Shown: in pieces, positions 1 to 10,643 of the stretch
How positions within the stretch are numbered: the first letter of the stretch is position 1
Layout of the letters: the number at the start of each line of letters is the position of its first letter
Assembly (NCBI GenBank): GCA_022496805.1
Contig: CM040092.1
Location: 20,168,113 to 20,232,112, forward strand
DNA: 64,000 bases
Origin: Pohlia nutans
Taxonomy: Eukaryota; Streptophyta; Bryopsida; Bryales; Mniaceae
Direction of reading: 5' to 3'
Notes under the pieces: generated by a model
Told to the model about the DNA's origin: nothing
Databases searched by the model: none
Seen by the model: only the letters and a program-made list of their open reading frames with translations
Translations under genes and position numbers: made by a program

Positions 1-1620
1 TAGCTATATAGCCAAATAGACATAAAGCAGAGTAGTTTTTTAAACTGCAAAGCCCATTTTCCTTTTTTGTTAACATGTTATGCTAAAATCCAGAAAGAGT
101 CTTTGAGTTTCAGAAAAAAAAGTATTAGAGCTTCTGTGAATATTTATAGTCGTGGTTGTATAACCACCCGTATAGCCAAATAGTGAAATAGTCATGAAAC
201 TAGTAGCGACATAAGCAACGTTGCCGATTTTCCTTATTTTTTTTATTCAATTCTCATGCAAAATTTTAGAAAGAGTAATTAAGTTTTAGCAATAAGTTTG
301 GAGGGGCACTGAGTAAAATGGTTAAAACAACTTGATTTAAAAAACAGGGTCTTGTTTATTTTTTCAAAAAAAAAATTCAAAAACTTATGGAAATAATATA
401 GGGGTGTCTAAATTCAATGTTCAATTTTGTAAATAATATAGGATAAAATTATTTAAAATTATAGAATATATAAAAAATATACCATGAATAGTCTAGTAAA
501 TTGTGAAATCTTCTTTTACATCTATGGCCACCAAAAACATACATGGTTAACACATGTGTATACAAAAAACAACTACAAGTGCCCTCCTTGTGCAATAAAT
601 ATTAAAGCCTTTGAAGACATTTTCATTAGCATTTGTAAAAATCCTCTAAAATGTGATTTGTGTTTAATGACTAAGTGTCTATGGTGACTGGTCTATAGTC
701 AGTGGAATTGTGATTTTTAATAGCTATAGACGATTCACAAGGGACATTCAGTCTTTAAAGACGTGTCATATATGTCACATATATGATATATGACAAGTCA
801 AATATGTGACATATGACGTGTCATATATGTGACATATGACATGCCACATACAATTGACATTCTTGACATCATAAGAAAGCTCTCAACAAGGAAGAGTGCA
901 TCAAAGTCATATCATAGGTTTCGATCTATAGTGTGAAAGTTATTGATTTTCAATTACCATAAATTGAATTATATTATGGATACATTATTCTTAAAATAAA
1001 ATAAAAAGTAAAAGCATGGTTAGATCATGGGAATGTAACATTTGGCAAATGACATAGAGCAACACTATGGTTATAAATTTTATATCAATTCTTACAAAAT
1101 ATATTGAAAATCACTATCTCTATCAAATTCAATAACTAATATTGTGCTAATAAAGTACAATATACTTAATACACATCCATCTCTCCTAAGTTTTTTGCTA
1201 GCCCTACAATCTCGACTACTAATACTAATATGGTCACTACATCCCCTTATTCACAATGAATTGAATTCAATAAAGATTACACAATGGAATGAATACTGAT
1301 AGGCTATTTTTCAAAACTTTTGGAATGATGTGTTACTTAAAATTTTGTTTTTTACTTTTGAAGAACAACATTTTGATTCAAAAAACAAGTAAAGGATTAT
1401 ACCCCTAATGAAAGGCTAGAATCTTCTAATTTTATAAACTTAGCTCCATTTTTTATTTTAGTTCTGTCGTCTTATAATTCTCAACATTTTTCATGTGTTT
1501 GTATGACCAACAAAACAAATGAGCGTAGAAAGGCTCAAAAATCCTCTACTAAAATTATTAGGATTTAAGAATAAGTCCACCTGTTTATTCAGAAACAACT
1601 ATGCACTTATGAAAAAATCT
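1..1620. other. AT-rich intergenic DNA
   Basis: I see no gene here. The stretch is AT-rich with frequent homopolymer runs. A 67-codon open frame starting at 484 has no recognisable motif and no conserved partner elsewhere in the window, so I do not call it. Confidence 0.5.
760..850. repeat. Short dyad tandem repeat
   Basis: Repeats of TATGTGACATATGAC and ACGTGTCATATATGTGAC alternate through the block. They are composed of GTCAC/GTGAC half-sites like those of the longer arrays at 2.4, 3.3-4.0 and 6.9 kb, so this is probably an outlying remnant of the same satellite. Confidence 0.5.
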
Positions 1621-2740
1621 TATTAAGGTAATTTACCAATATACTATTATAGATCACCACTAAAGCAAGGGTCGCTATGGGAAGAACTTATAAAATTATC
1701 AATGTACATAGCTCATCATAAAAAAATCACTTCTACAAAAAATGTTCAAACCATTGGTCTTAATATTTGTCATAGATCCTAAAGACATTATATTATCATT
1801 CAATAGTCAATACAAACTCTTGAAAGCATGAGATTTGAATAAATAAGAAAAATGGGCTACGCAGCTAATTTGCTTTACAACAATTTGTCTATGCAACTAT
1901 GTAACTATGCGGTTATACACGAGGCTACGTGGTTATGTAGCTTCTTGTGTAGTTTCGTGACTATGTAGCTACATACATGTATATAGAAAGAAGGCACATG
2001 CCTTGCTCTTCCTCTATTTTTGTGCTTAGTTGAGCAATTACTTGCACGCAATCAAGTTTGCATCTTCCCCCATCAAACTCTTCATTCACCTTGGTCGTAT
2101 GGGTTGGACTTTCTTTCTCTCTCCCTATATTATTTATGTTTCATTTTTCCTCACCTATTTGTTGTGAATCTTTACATCATCTTCTCTACCTTTCTTGCAC
2201 TATACATGCCTTCACAAATTCATTCATTTCATTCATTATTAACATCTAACTATAAAGTCCCCAATGATGAACGGTGGTAATGATGACTCTTAAATAGTTT
2301 GTGATAGATCTCCAAAAGTCCTCTCGTGCTGGTTGTGCAAGTCTATTTCAATTAGACTCCATATGCCTGGCCATCTGACACGTCAAGCATGTGACATTTG
2401 GCACACCATGTATATGTTATTTGACACATCACCTATGTGACATCTTTGAAGTCACGTATGTGATATAGATCACAAGTCCCTATATGACATCTGACAAGTC
2501 ACCTATGTAACATCTGACACGACACTTACGTGACATTTGACAAGTTACCAATGTGACATCTAACACGTCACCTATGTGACATCTTACACGTCATCTATAT
2601 GATATTTGACATATCACCTATTCAATATGATAATTCACATGCATGATCATACATTGAAACAAATAGTGGCTAATTTTCACAAACCCTTTTTAAAACATTG
2701 TTTTTAAAACATTCAATCGTTATTTGGTCTGTATATTTTA
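1621..2740 (+). repeat. Tandem unit 1: promoter/leader copy of RWP-RK gene
   Basis: Bases 1621-1850 match the upstream regions of the RWP-RK copies (near 4195, 27300 and 40150). From 1852 the sequence runs into the conserved leader, which has a TATGCGGTTATACACG-like block, then GTAGCTTCTTGTGTAGTTTC and a pyrimidine-rich tract. No zinc-ribbon exon follows. The leader instead passes into a dyad satellite at 2370-2625 and then a tail that is repeated at 4004-4130 and 7020-7145. It is a promoter/leader fragment without its gene. Confidence 0.6.
2370..2625. repeat. GTCAC/GTGAC dyad satellite, array 1
   Basis: Degenerate units of about 23 bp contain CACGTCACCTATGTGACATC and variants. Each unit has an inverted pair of GTCAC/GTGAC half-sites and often an ACGTCA core. 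Confidence 0.65.
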
Positions 2741-4140
2741 AAATGGGCTACATAACTACTTTGCTATACAACAAAATTTCCATGCAAATTCCTAATTACA
2801 AGGTTTCACTCATGGCTACATGGTTATGTAGCTTCTCGTGTAGTTTCGTGGCTATGGAGTTACACACAAGTATCTAGAAAAAAGGCAGATGCCTTGTTCT
2901 TCCTTTTTTTTTGTTCTTTCTTGGGCAATTACTCGCACACAATCTAATTTGCTTCTTCCCCATCAAACTCTTCATTCATGTTGGTCGTATGGGTTGGTGT
3001 TTCTCTCTCTCTCTCTATTTTATTTATGTTTCATTTTCCTCAACGATTTGTTATGGAACTTTAAATCATCTTCTCTACCTTTCTGTCTTTTTTTTGCACT
3101 ATACATGCCTTCACAAAGTTATTCATTGAATTAATTATTAACATTTAACTATAAAGTTCCTAATGATGATCATTAGTATCGATGACTTTTAAGTAGTTCG
3201 TGATAGAGCCCTCAAAGTCCTCCCCTGTAGGTTGTGTAAGTTTATTTTAACTAGACTCCACATGCATGGCAATTTGACACGACAAGTATGTGATATTTCG
3301 CACGCCACATAAGTGACATCTGACACGCTATCTATGTGTTATCTCGCATTTACCTATATGGCATCTGACACGTTACCTATGTGACATTTGACATGTCACC
3401 TATTTAACATTTAACACGTCACGTAGAGGACATCTCTCAAGTGACCTATGTGACATCTCACAAGTCATCTATGTGACATCCCACAAGTCACCTATGTGAC
3501 ATCCCACAAGTCACCTATGTGACATCCCACAAGTCACCTATGTGACATCCCACAAGTCACCTATGTGACAACCCACAAGTCACCTATGTGACAACCCACA
3601 AGTCAGCTATGTGACAACCCATAAGTCACCTATATGTCACATCTGACAAGTCTCCTATGTGACATGATACGACACCTATTTGGTATTTGACACGTCTCCA
3701 ATGTGACATATGACCCGTCACCTGTGTGACATCTGACACGTCACCTGTGTGACATCTGACACGTCACCTGTGTGACATCTGACACGTCACCTGTGTGACA
3801 TCTGACACGTCACTTGTGTGACATCTGACACGTCACCTGTGTGACATCTGACACGTCACCTGTGTGACTTCTGACACGTCACCTGTGTGACTTCTGACAC
3901 GTCATCTGTGTGACACCTGACACGCCATCTGTGTGACATCTGACACGTCATTTGTATGACATCTGACACGTCACCTGTGTGACATTTGACATATCACCTA
4001 TTCAATACGATAATTCACATATATGATCATGCATTGAAACAAATAATGACTAATTTTCATAAACCCTCTTCATGACATTTTTTTTTGAAACATTCAATCG
4101 TTATATATTTTTATATTTGATTAAATATTTTGTCTTGAAT
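2741..4140 (+). repeat. Tandem unit 2: leader copy plus long satellite
   Basis: This is a second leader copy (2741-3000: ATGGGCTACATAACTAC, then GTTATGTAGCTTCTCGTGTA and a CT-rich tract). It is followed by the longest dyad array (3276-4003) and the tail that begins ATTCAATACGATAATTCACA. Unit 1 has the same order, so units 1 and 2 are tandem duplicates that differ in satellite length. Confidence 0.6.
3276..4003. repeat. GTCAC/GTGAC dyad satellite, array 2 (23-bp unit)
   Basis: About 30 tandem units lie here. The cleanest block (3715-3900) repeats the 23-bp unit GACATCTGACACGTCACC plus TGTGT. An adjacent block (3480-3600) uses GACATCCCACAAGTCACC plus TATGT. Each unit carries the near-palindrome GTCACCTATGTGAC, and many carry ACACGTCA, an ACGT-core bZIP-type site. 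The array lies about 430 bp upstream of the leader of copy 1. Any regulatory role is inferred from the motif alone. Confidence 0.8.
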
Positions 4141-4194
4141 AAGAATTGTATCATGGTAAAAAGGGATTTGCCATAGTCCTTTCTTGACTATAGT

Positions 4195-4868
4195 AATTTC
4201 ATTGACGTAATTTACCAATATGATATTATGGGTCACTATCATAGTAAAGAAAGGACTATGGGTAAGAACTAAAAATTATCAAGATATCAAGCTAATCATG
4301 TAATTTTTCACTTCTTTATAGAATGCTTAAGCCATTGATCTTAATACTCGTCATAGATCCCAAAGACATTATATTTTAATTTTTTTCAACAGTCGTTATA
4401 GACTATTGAAAGCATGATTGAGATTTGAAAAATGAGCTACGTGGAGCCTACTCTGCTTCACAACAATTTTTCTCTGCAACCATATACCTACGCGGTTATA
4501 CACGTGGCTACGCGGTTACGTAGCTTCTCGTGTAGTTTCGTGGCTACAGAGCTACACAACAAGTGTATAGAGAGAAGGCAGATGCCTCGCTCATCCTCTT
4601 TTTTTGTGCTTCTTGGGTTGGCCCTCAGGGTTAGAGTTTTGCTCTCTCATTTGATTCTTCCCCAACACACTCTTCATTCACATTGGCCCTTTGGGTCAAT
4701 GTTTCTTAGTTTCTCTATCTTGTTTACGTTTTGTTTTCTCCTACTCCTTTGTTTAGGTTCTTTACATATTCTTTGCTACCTTTCTGTCTCTTTTTTCACC
4801 ATACCTGCTTTAAAAAATTTGTTCTTTTCATTTCTAAAGGACATTTAGCTCTTAAATCCCTATTGACC
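4195..4868 (+). promoter_or_regulatory. Promoter and leader of RWP-RK copy 1
   Basis: The block is conserved with 27300-28037 and 40150-40814. The leader contains TTATACACGTGGCTACGCGG, which includes the G-box CACGTG, then GTAGCTTCTCGTGTAGTTTC, then a pyrimidine-rich stretch leading to the exon. A 138-codon frame starting at 4432 (MSYVEPTLL...) has shorter counterparts at the same place at 27532 and 40399. It may be an upstream ORF, but I treat it as leader. Confidence 0.55.
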
Positions 4869-5868
4869 ATAAATGCTAGTGATCGCTCTCAAGTACTTTT
4901 TGGAAGAGTCCCAAAGTCCCTCCCATGCCCTTTGTGCAATTCCATTTTTGTTAGTGTCCTTAGCGTTAGCCATTACAACTGCCTTGCCTGCAAATATACC
5001 TATGAATTTCCGAAGTCAATCGACAAGAGACCCTTAACAACAAAGCATAACAAAAAAGGGAAGGAGACCTTTGACATTGGTGAAAACTCCCATGGCAGTA
5101 AGCTTTCTCTACATACTCCTCTTGTTAAATAAATTTCACTGGTGTTCTTGCTAATAGTACTTGCATTGTCGTCACTAGATCGCTATCTTCACTAGAATGA
5201 TCACTGTTCATGCTTTTTCTTCATGATTGTGTGTATGCAGGTTTCATCACTTTACCATCGTAACCTAGGAGGGGTGAAAGCACACTACGGTCACCCTTTT
5301 TGGGCAAAAACAAGGAATTCAATAAAAAATTTAAAATAAAGTTTTTAACATTTTGGTTGGTTAGTGGAGGAAGCTAGGAAGATTCTACAAGTGGGCCTAA
5401 TTTTCTATTGTTTAATTCCTTCTACAAGGGATTTTTAGGAACACTAAACTTAGAAGGGGGTACAATGTGACTCTAATTTTTTTTCTAAACTTGAGTTTAG
5501 AATTATTCCAAAGAAAAATTAAAAAGTAAAAAAATTAGGCCCACCTCTAGAATCTTGTTCACTTCTTCTATGAACCAACCAAAGTGTTAAAAACTTTATT
5601 TATAAATTTTTATTAAATTCATTATATTTAGTGAATTTTAGTGAATAAAATTAAATATTGATTAGATATGGAAAATTGCCATTGGATCTTAGGATGCATT
5701 TATAATGTCAATCATTACACCAGATTCATGCATGTAATTTTCTTCATTTATGTATACTTAAAATAAATAAGTTTGTCAAGTGTGACTTTGTGACATCAAA
5801 AGAGGTAGGCGGTAGTGTGCTTTTACCCGGAGCAACGAAGGTGTTGTAAGTAGCAGACTATGGAATGC
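4869..5868 (+). pseudogene. Truncated zinc-ribbon RWP-RK gene, copy 1
   Basis: Exon 1 (4869-5097, 229 nt, the same length as exon 1 of the copy at 28038) encodes the four-cysteine ribbon CX2CX14CX2C and ends at a GTAAGC donor. The start codon is ATA where the intact copies have ATG. Exon 2 begins at 5241 after TATGCAG, has an early in-frame TAA, and is split by a 557-bp element (5272-5828). Exon 2 resumes at 5833 and stops at about 5868, where the sequence jumps into the leader of copy 2. The RWP-RK exons are missing. Confidence 0.75.
5272..5828. mobile_element. TIR element with 4-bp target duplication (GGGTG family)
   Basis: The inverted ends are GGGTGAAAGCACACTACGG on the left and GGGTAAAAGCACACTACCG on the complement of the right. 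They are flanked by GGAG at 5268-5271 and 5829-5832. The element interrupts exon 2 of RWP-RK copy 1. There is no coding capacity. The ends resemble those of the 770-bp element at 9725-10494 (GGGTGGTTGCAAGCTACGG), which is also flanked by a 4-bp repeat, so the two belong to one family. I cannot name the superfamily. Confidence 0.7.
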
Positions 5869-6257
5869 TACGTAGTTATACACGTGGCTACGCGGTTACG
5901 TAGCTTCTCGTGTAGTTTCGTGCCTACGGAGCTATACAACAAGTATATAGAGAGAAGAGAGAAGGTAGACGCCTTGTTTTTTTTTTTTTTATGCTTCTTG
6001 GGTTGGTCCTCAAGGTTAGAGTTTCGCTCTTTCATTTGATTCTTCCGCCAACACACTCTTCATTCACATTGGCCCTTTGGGCTAAAGTTTCTTAATTTCT
6101 ATCTCTTGTTTATCTCTTGTTTTCTCTTACTCTTTTGTTTAGGATCTTTTATTACATATTCTTTGCAACCTTTCTGTCTCTTTGTACACCATATCTGCTT
6201 TATATAATTAGTTCTTTTCAATTGTGTGGACATTTAGCTCTTAAATTCCTATTGACC
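5869..6257 (+). promoter_or_regulatory. Leader of RWP-RK copy 2, fused to copy 1 exon 2
   Basis: The leader block ACGTAGTTATACACGTGGCT starts exactly where exon 2 of copy 1 ends (GGAATGCT at 5861-5868). The first part of the leader (the ATGGGCTAC region) is missing. This is a tandem-duplication junction. Confidence 0.6.
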
Positions 6258-6625
6258 ATTGATGTTAGTCATTGCTCTCAAGTACTTTGTGGTAGAGCCC
6301 AAAACGTCCTCCTATGCCTTTGTGCAATTCGATTTTTGTTAGTATCCTTAGCGTTAGCCATTACTACTGCCCCGCTTGCAAGTTTACATATCAATCTCCG
6401 AAGTTGATGGAAAAAAAACCCTTAACAACAAAGCATAACAAGAAAGGGAAGGAGACCTCTGGCATTGCAATCATTAAAAGCTTCTCACATTGGGAGGCTT
6501 TTGGTGAAAGCTCTCATCGCGGTAAGCTTCATTTACATACTCCTCTTCTTCAATAAGTTTTACTGGTATTCTTGCTAGTACTTGCGTTGTTTCACTAGAT
6601 CGTTGTCTTCATTGTCATTCACGCA
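6258..6625 (+). pseudogene. Truncated zinc-ribbon RWP-RK gene, copy 2
   Basis: Only exon 1 (6258-6521) remains. The start codon is ATT. The exon has about 35 extra bases (near 6468-6502, containing AGCTTCTCACATTGGG) relative to the 229-nt exons, which breaks the frame. The CX2CX14CX2C ribbon is still readable in one frame. The GTAAGC donor is kept, followed by the start of the intron and a GCAG acceptor-like end near 6625. The sequence then changes to a CT-rich block from the middle of the unit 2 type. Confidence 0.7.
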
Positions 6626-6639
6626 GGTTATTAAATTGA

Positions 6640-7430
6640 AGTTTCTCTCTCTCTCTCTATTTTGTTTTTGTTTCATTTTTCCTCACCGATTTGTTATGGA
6701 TCTTTACATCTTCGTCTCTACCATTCTATCTTTCTTTGCATTATACATGCCTTAACAAATTCATTTTTTTGATTTTAATCAACATCTAACTATAAAGTCC
6801 CTAATGATGATGGATGGTAATGATGGATCTTAACTAGTTTGTGATAGAGCTCCAAAGGTCCTCCCGTGCTGGTAGTGCAAGTCTCTATTTCCTAAACTCC
6901 ATATGCATAGCCATCTAACACGTCAAGTATGTGACATTTGGCATACCACGTATGTAAAATTTGACACGTCACCTATGTGACATGTGAGAAGTCACCTATA
7001 TGACATCTGACACGTCACCCATTCAATATAATAACTTACATACATGATCATACATTGTATAAATAATTGGTAAATTTTGATATACCCTGAATTCATAAAA
7101 TATTGCTCTAAAAATAGTCAATCCTTGATTTGTCTATATATTTAAAAATGAATTACATAGCTACTCTACTTTACAACAATTTTTCTATACAAATACCTAG
7201 AGACATGGTTACACAGGTGGCTAGGCGGTTATGTAGCTTCTCACGTAGTTTTGTGGCTATCGAGCTAAACACAGGTATATAGAGAGAAGACACATGCCTT
7301 GCGCTTCCTCTCTTTTTGTGCTTCCCTAGCCTGCACGCAATGTAGTTTGGTTCTTCTCCTATCAAAGTCTTTATTCACGTTGGTCAATTAGGTTGGCGTT
7401 TCTCTCACGCCCATTGTTATCATTTTGGTT
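6640..7430 (+). repeat. Tandem unit 3: satellite, tail and fifth leader copy
   Basis: Bases 6640-6900 match 2100-2370 and 3000-3260. A short dyad satellite follows (about 6915-7020), then the ATTCAATATAATAACTTACA tail, then another leader copy (7146-7400) with GGTTATGTAGCTTCTCACGT. No exon follows. This unit closes the tandem array. Confidence 0.55.
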
Positions 7431-9157
7431 ATACCGGTAGATGTTACAATTTGGAATGCATATTAAAAAGTCTCAAATTAACAAATGTAGTATTAAATCC
7501 ATGTATATATGTATATTTAATTGTTTACTAGACAATATATAAGGAGTCAATTTCTTTTGCATCAACAAACTGGCACTCAATATGATGAGGGTTGGATTCT
7601 GATGACCTACACCCTCATCACTAAATTTTTTTATTTATTTTTTCCCTCCACAAGAACAGAACCACTAATGGACAATAGAATATTGATGTATTGAATTTTT
7701 GTTAAAACTAAGACAAATTGCATTGAAATTTACACAAATGCATTAGAACTAACACAAATTTTCATTATTACTACTAATGCAGATTAATATAGTCAGTGGT
7801 GTTTTTATTGGGATTATATCACCAACTTTGATTTGTTCCAAGGATCATTTGTGTAGCATTCCACAAATGGGGAACTCAATAGTAGATAAGTACACTACCA
7901 TTGCTTTAATTTGTTTTGCCATTACTGCAGCATTCCACAAATGAACAATTCAATAGTAGACAAATTGTACACGACCACTGCTCTTCAAGAGAAATCTTGT
8001 TCATGACTACTATAAGTGAACAAAAAGGTTGGCACATTTGAGTCTGAGGTCTTCATTTTTGGAAATATAATGTTTACATATGGAATATTTCCAAGAAAAA
8101 ATCCTTGAAGATTTTCTTTTTACCATATAGAAACGTTTTTTTAAAAAAAAATTCCAAATATTTTGGCATTTATTTTGAAAATATTTTTTAGAAATGTTTT
8201 TTAGAAATATTTTCTAGAAATATTTTCCCTACAGTATCCCATGACTCATTTATGAACTAGCTTTTTGCAAATTAAATTACCGATGATACGCGCCCATTTG
8301 CTAACTCTAGTCCGTCACTAATTTCTCAAAAATCCTTCTACCTTAGACCTACAAATACCATATTTTGAATATCTTTGCATATATCTACGTGAATGCAAAA
8401 AGAAGTAACTCAAGTGCTCACCAAACTTGATGCTAAGCAGATACAAGTTGCATCAGTTTTGGTTGAAAAATATATATATTGATAAAATAAGGCAAATATA
8501 ACCCATCAAATGTAGAACCTGGCTTCTTTGTAGTTATTACCAATCCCATGGGATGCACTCCCCATGTTTTTGTTGGCTACGTGCAATCAAAAGTAAGGAT
8601 ATTTAATATTTTAATTTATTTAAGAGAAATTTTTGAAAAATCTTTGATGTAAAATAGCATAATTTAAATGTGCCAGTTGACCCTATGAAATTTTCATAGA
8701 ATATACCATTGATATTCTTTTAAATCATAGAATATTCTCATTACTTCATAACCCCCCTAAAATACCCTTTGAACGCACGTGATCTACAAATACAACATAT
8801 AGTCCATCCCTTGGTTACCTATTCACATACCACACGACATGCAACTGCAAGCATAAGCAAGCCTAAAACAACTAGAAGAATCATGATGTACATAACTAAG
8901 TAAGTCCCTCTACCAAGAATGACCCTCATTACGTGCACGAAAAAATATAGCATTTCAACATATTGCCTACACCAAATCAAAAGGGGGAACAATTGAATTG
9001 TTGAAACAGAGGTTCGCCATTGGTCAGCTACCCATTGTCAGTCTAAAGGACAGTTAGCAACTTACCACCTACTATCAACAGGTGTACCAGACGTCATTGC
9101 ACTATTAGGTGGACTTGATTCCCATTAACTCCATGGCTAACGCCCAGTCACCCTTAA
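7431..9157. other. Intergenic; segment A flank left of the palindrome
   Basis: There is no gene. From about 7800 the sequence matches segment B from about 32630 (shared CATTCCACAAATGGGGAACT) and continues in register to the TTA that borders the palindromic element. T-rich runs near 8060-8230 correspond to an expanded T tract in segment B. Confidence 0.65.
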
Positions 9158-9160
9158 TTA

Positions 9161-9191
9161 GGGCATCCTTAATCTTGCCTCAGCAAAGTAG
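9161..9191 (+). repeat. Left terminal inverted repeat of the Harbinger palindrome
   Basis: The end reads GGGCATCCTTAATCTTGCC and continues to AAAGTAG. Compared with the complement of the right end it differs at element positions 10, 19, 21, 22 and 31, all transitions. The rest of the arm is essentially identical. Confidence 0.8.
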
Positions 9192-9724
9192 CCCGCCACC
9201 CGCATTTGGAGGGGCTGATTTGGGAGTGGATTTACAAAAAAAAAATTTACAATTGAAGCGGCCCCAACCCGGCCGGCACCGTTGCCTCGAAATGCTGTCT
9301 ATCCTGACAGCCAGTGCTCCTCAAATTATGGCCCGGGCCTCGAACTGCGGTGCACATGCCTTTTGACCAAGGGAAGACCTTGTTGACCTGGCCACAATCC
9401 ATCAGAATTCCTGTACAGAAAACAAAAGGATGTTCAGTTGAAGCCCATGAGGATCATGTGCTGGAAACCTCTCACTCCCAAATCCAAACAAAACGTAGAT
9501 AATAGGTTCCAAATCTACACGACAGATTAGATTTCCTCGGAAGCTCCGCCCTCAAATCTACACCTCAGAGTAGATTTGACTGGTAGCCCTGAAGCCTCTT
9601 TCATTTCCACCCCACATAATGGACCAGAAAACACTCCAGTGCATCAGCTCCTTGGCTTTGTGATTATGCTTTGGGGGCTCTATGCATTCCAGCAAAAGAT
9701 GTTGAAGTTTGAAAACAGGTCGCA

Positions 9725-10494
9725 GGGTGGTTGCAAGCTACGGTCACCCAAACTTTTTGTCGCGGTCTACAAATTGGTGCACTTACCCAATCTTTGGAAA
9801 ATCATCAATAAATATTGGAATGGAATTTTTTGACGAAAAAAATTGCATTGTTTCTAGAATTCTAAAGTTAAGATGTCTACCACAATAAAGTTTGCAAATT
9901 TTCAATCTTTCTATCCAAATTAAGCATTTCTACTTAGATTTGGTAGCGTGTCGCTTGTCAAAAGTGCACCTATTTTATGGGAAATGCTAGAAGGGGGCCA
10001 AAATTGAACTTCAAAAATTTATAGCAACATACCACAAGTGTGTACAAAGCTACCATATTTTATTTTTTTGGGTACTACGCTTACTTATTTTTTAATTAAT
10101 TGTTTGATGATGTTTTTGTTTTTTAAGATTTTCGTGCAGTTAAAAGTTTTTTTTGGAATTTTTTTTTTGGAAATAAAATAATGGTTCAACTTCAGAGGTG
10201 GGATAAGAAATGCATTTTTCATAAAATCTAGCTAAGGATGTTATGTAAAAAAGGCTCTAATTACCCATTCTCGGTAAAAAACAGAAAAGGCTATTGAGTA
10301 ATGCCCAAAGACTTGAAATTAACTTAACAATTGCTAAAGTGAAAGTATTAGCATAAACCCTATTTGGGATGGTGAAATTTTTGATCTAATTGAAAGTTGA
10401 GAGGTGCGCATTACTACGCTAGTGCACGAGCTGCATGGCCTTTAGCTGCACAAGCTGCACTTCCCACTTGGTAGACCGTAGCTTGCAATCACCC
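9725..10494. mobile_element. GGGTG-family TIR element nested in left arm
   Basis: The ends are GGGTGGTTGCAAGCTACGG and, on the complement of the right, GGGTGATTGCAAGCTACGG. CGCA flanks both sides (9721-9724 and 10495-10498). At 770 bp it has no coding capacity. It shares end sequence and a 4-bp target duplication with the element at 5272-5828. The same insertion is in the right arm, so it came before the arm duplication. Confidence 0.75.
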
Positions 10495-10643
10495 CGCATT
10501 GTTCTTCTTTTGATTCAGTGGCCAATCATGTCGTACCTTAAACAACCCCTTATTTAGTTTTGATGTATTTTAGCTCCAGGATTTGAAGCCAAATTTTTCT
10601 CCAGCTTTGTTTTCGTGTGTGGTGTGTTTTTGTTGTTGTTGCA

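Noticed and set aside
484..687. 67-codon frame with several Cys residues
   Set aside because: No recognisable domain, no splice context and no duplicate. It could occur by chance.
3276..4003. CRISPR-like array of 23-bp repeats
   Set aside because: The units are contiguous with no unique spacers, and the surrounding DNA is clearly eukaryotic. It is a satellite.
4432..4848. 138-codon frame over the RWP-RK leader as a separate gene
   Set aside because: The counterparts at 27532 and 40399 differ in length and frame downstream, and the stretch is conserved as nucleotide sequence in gene-less leaders too.
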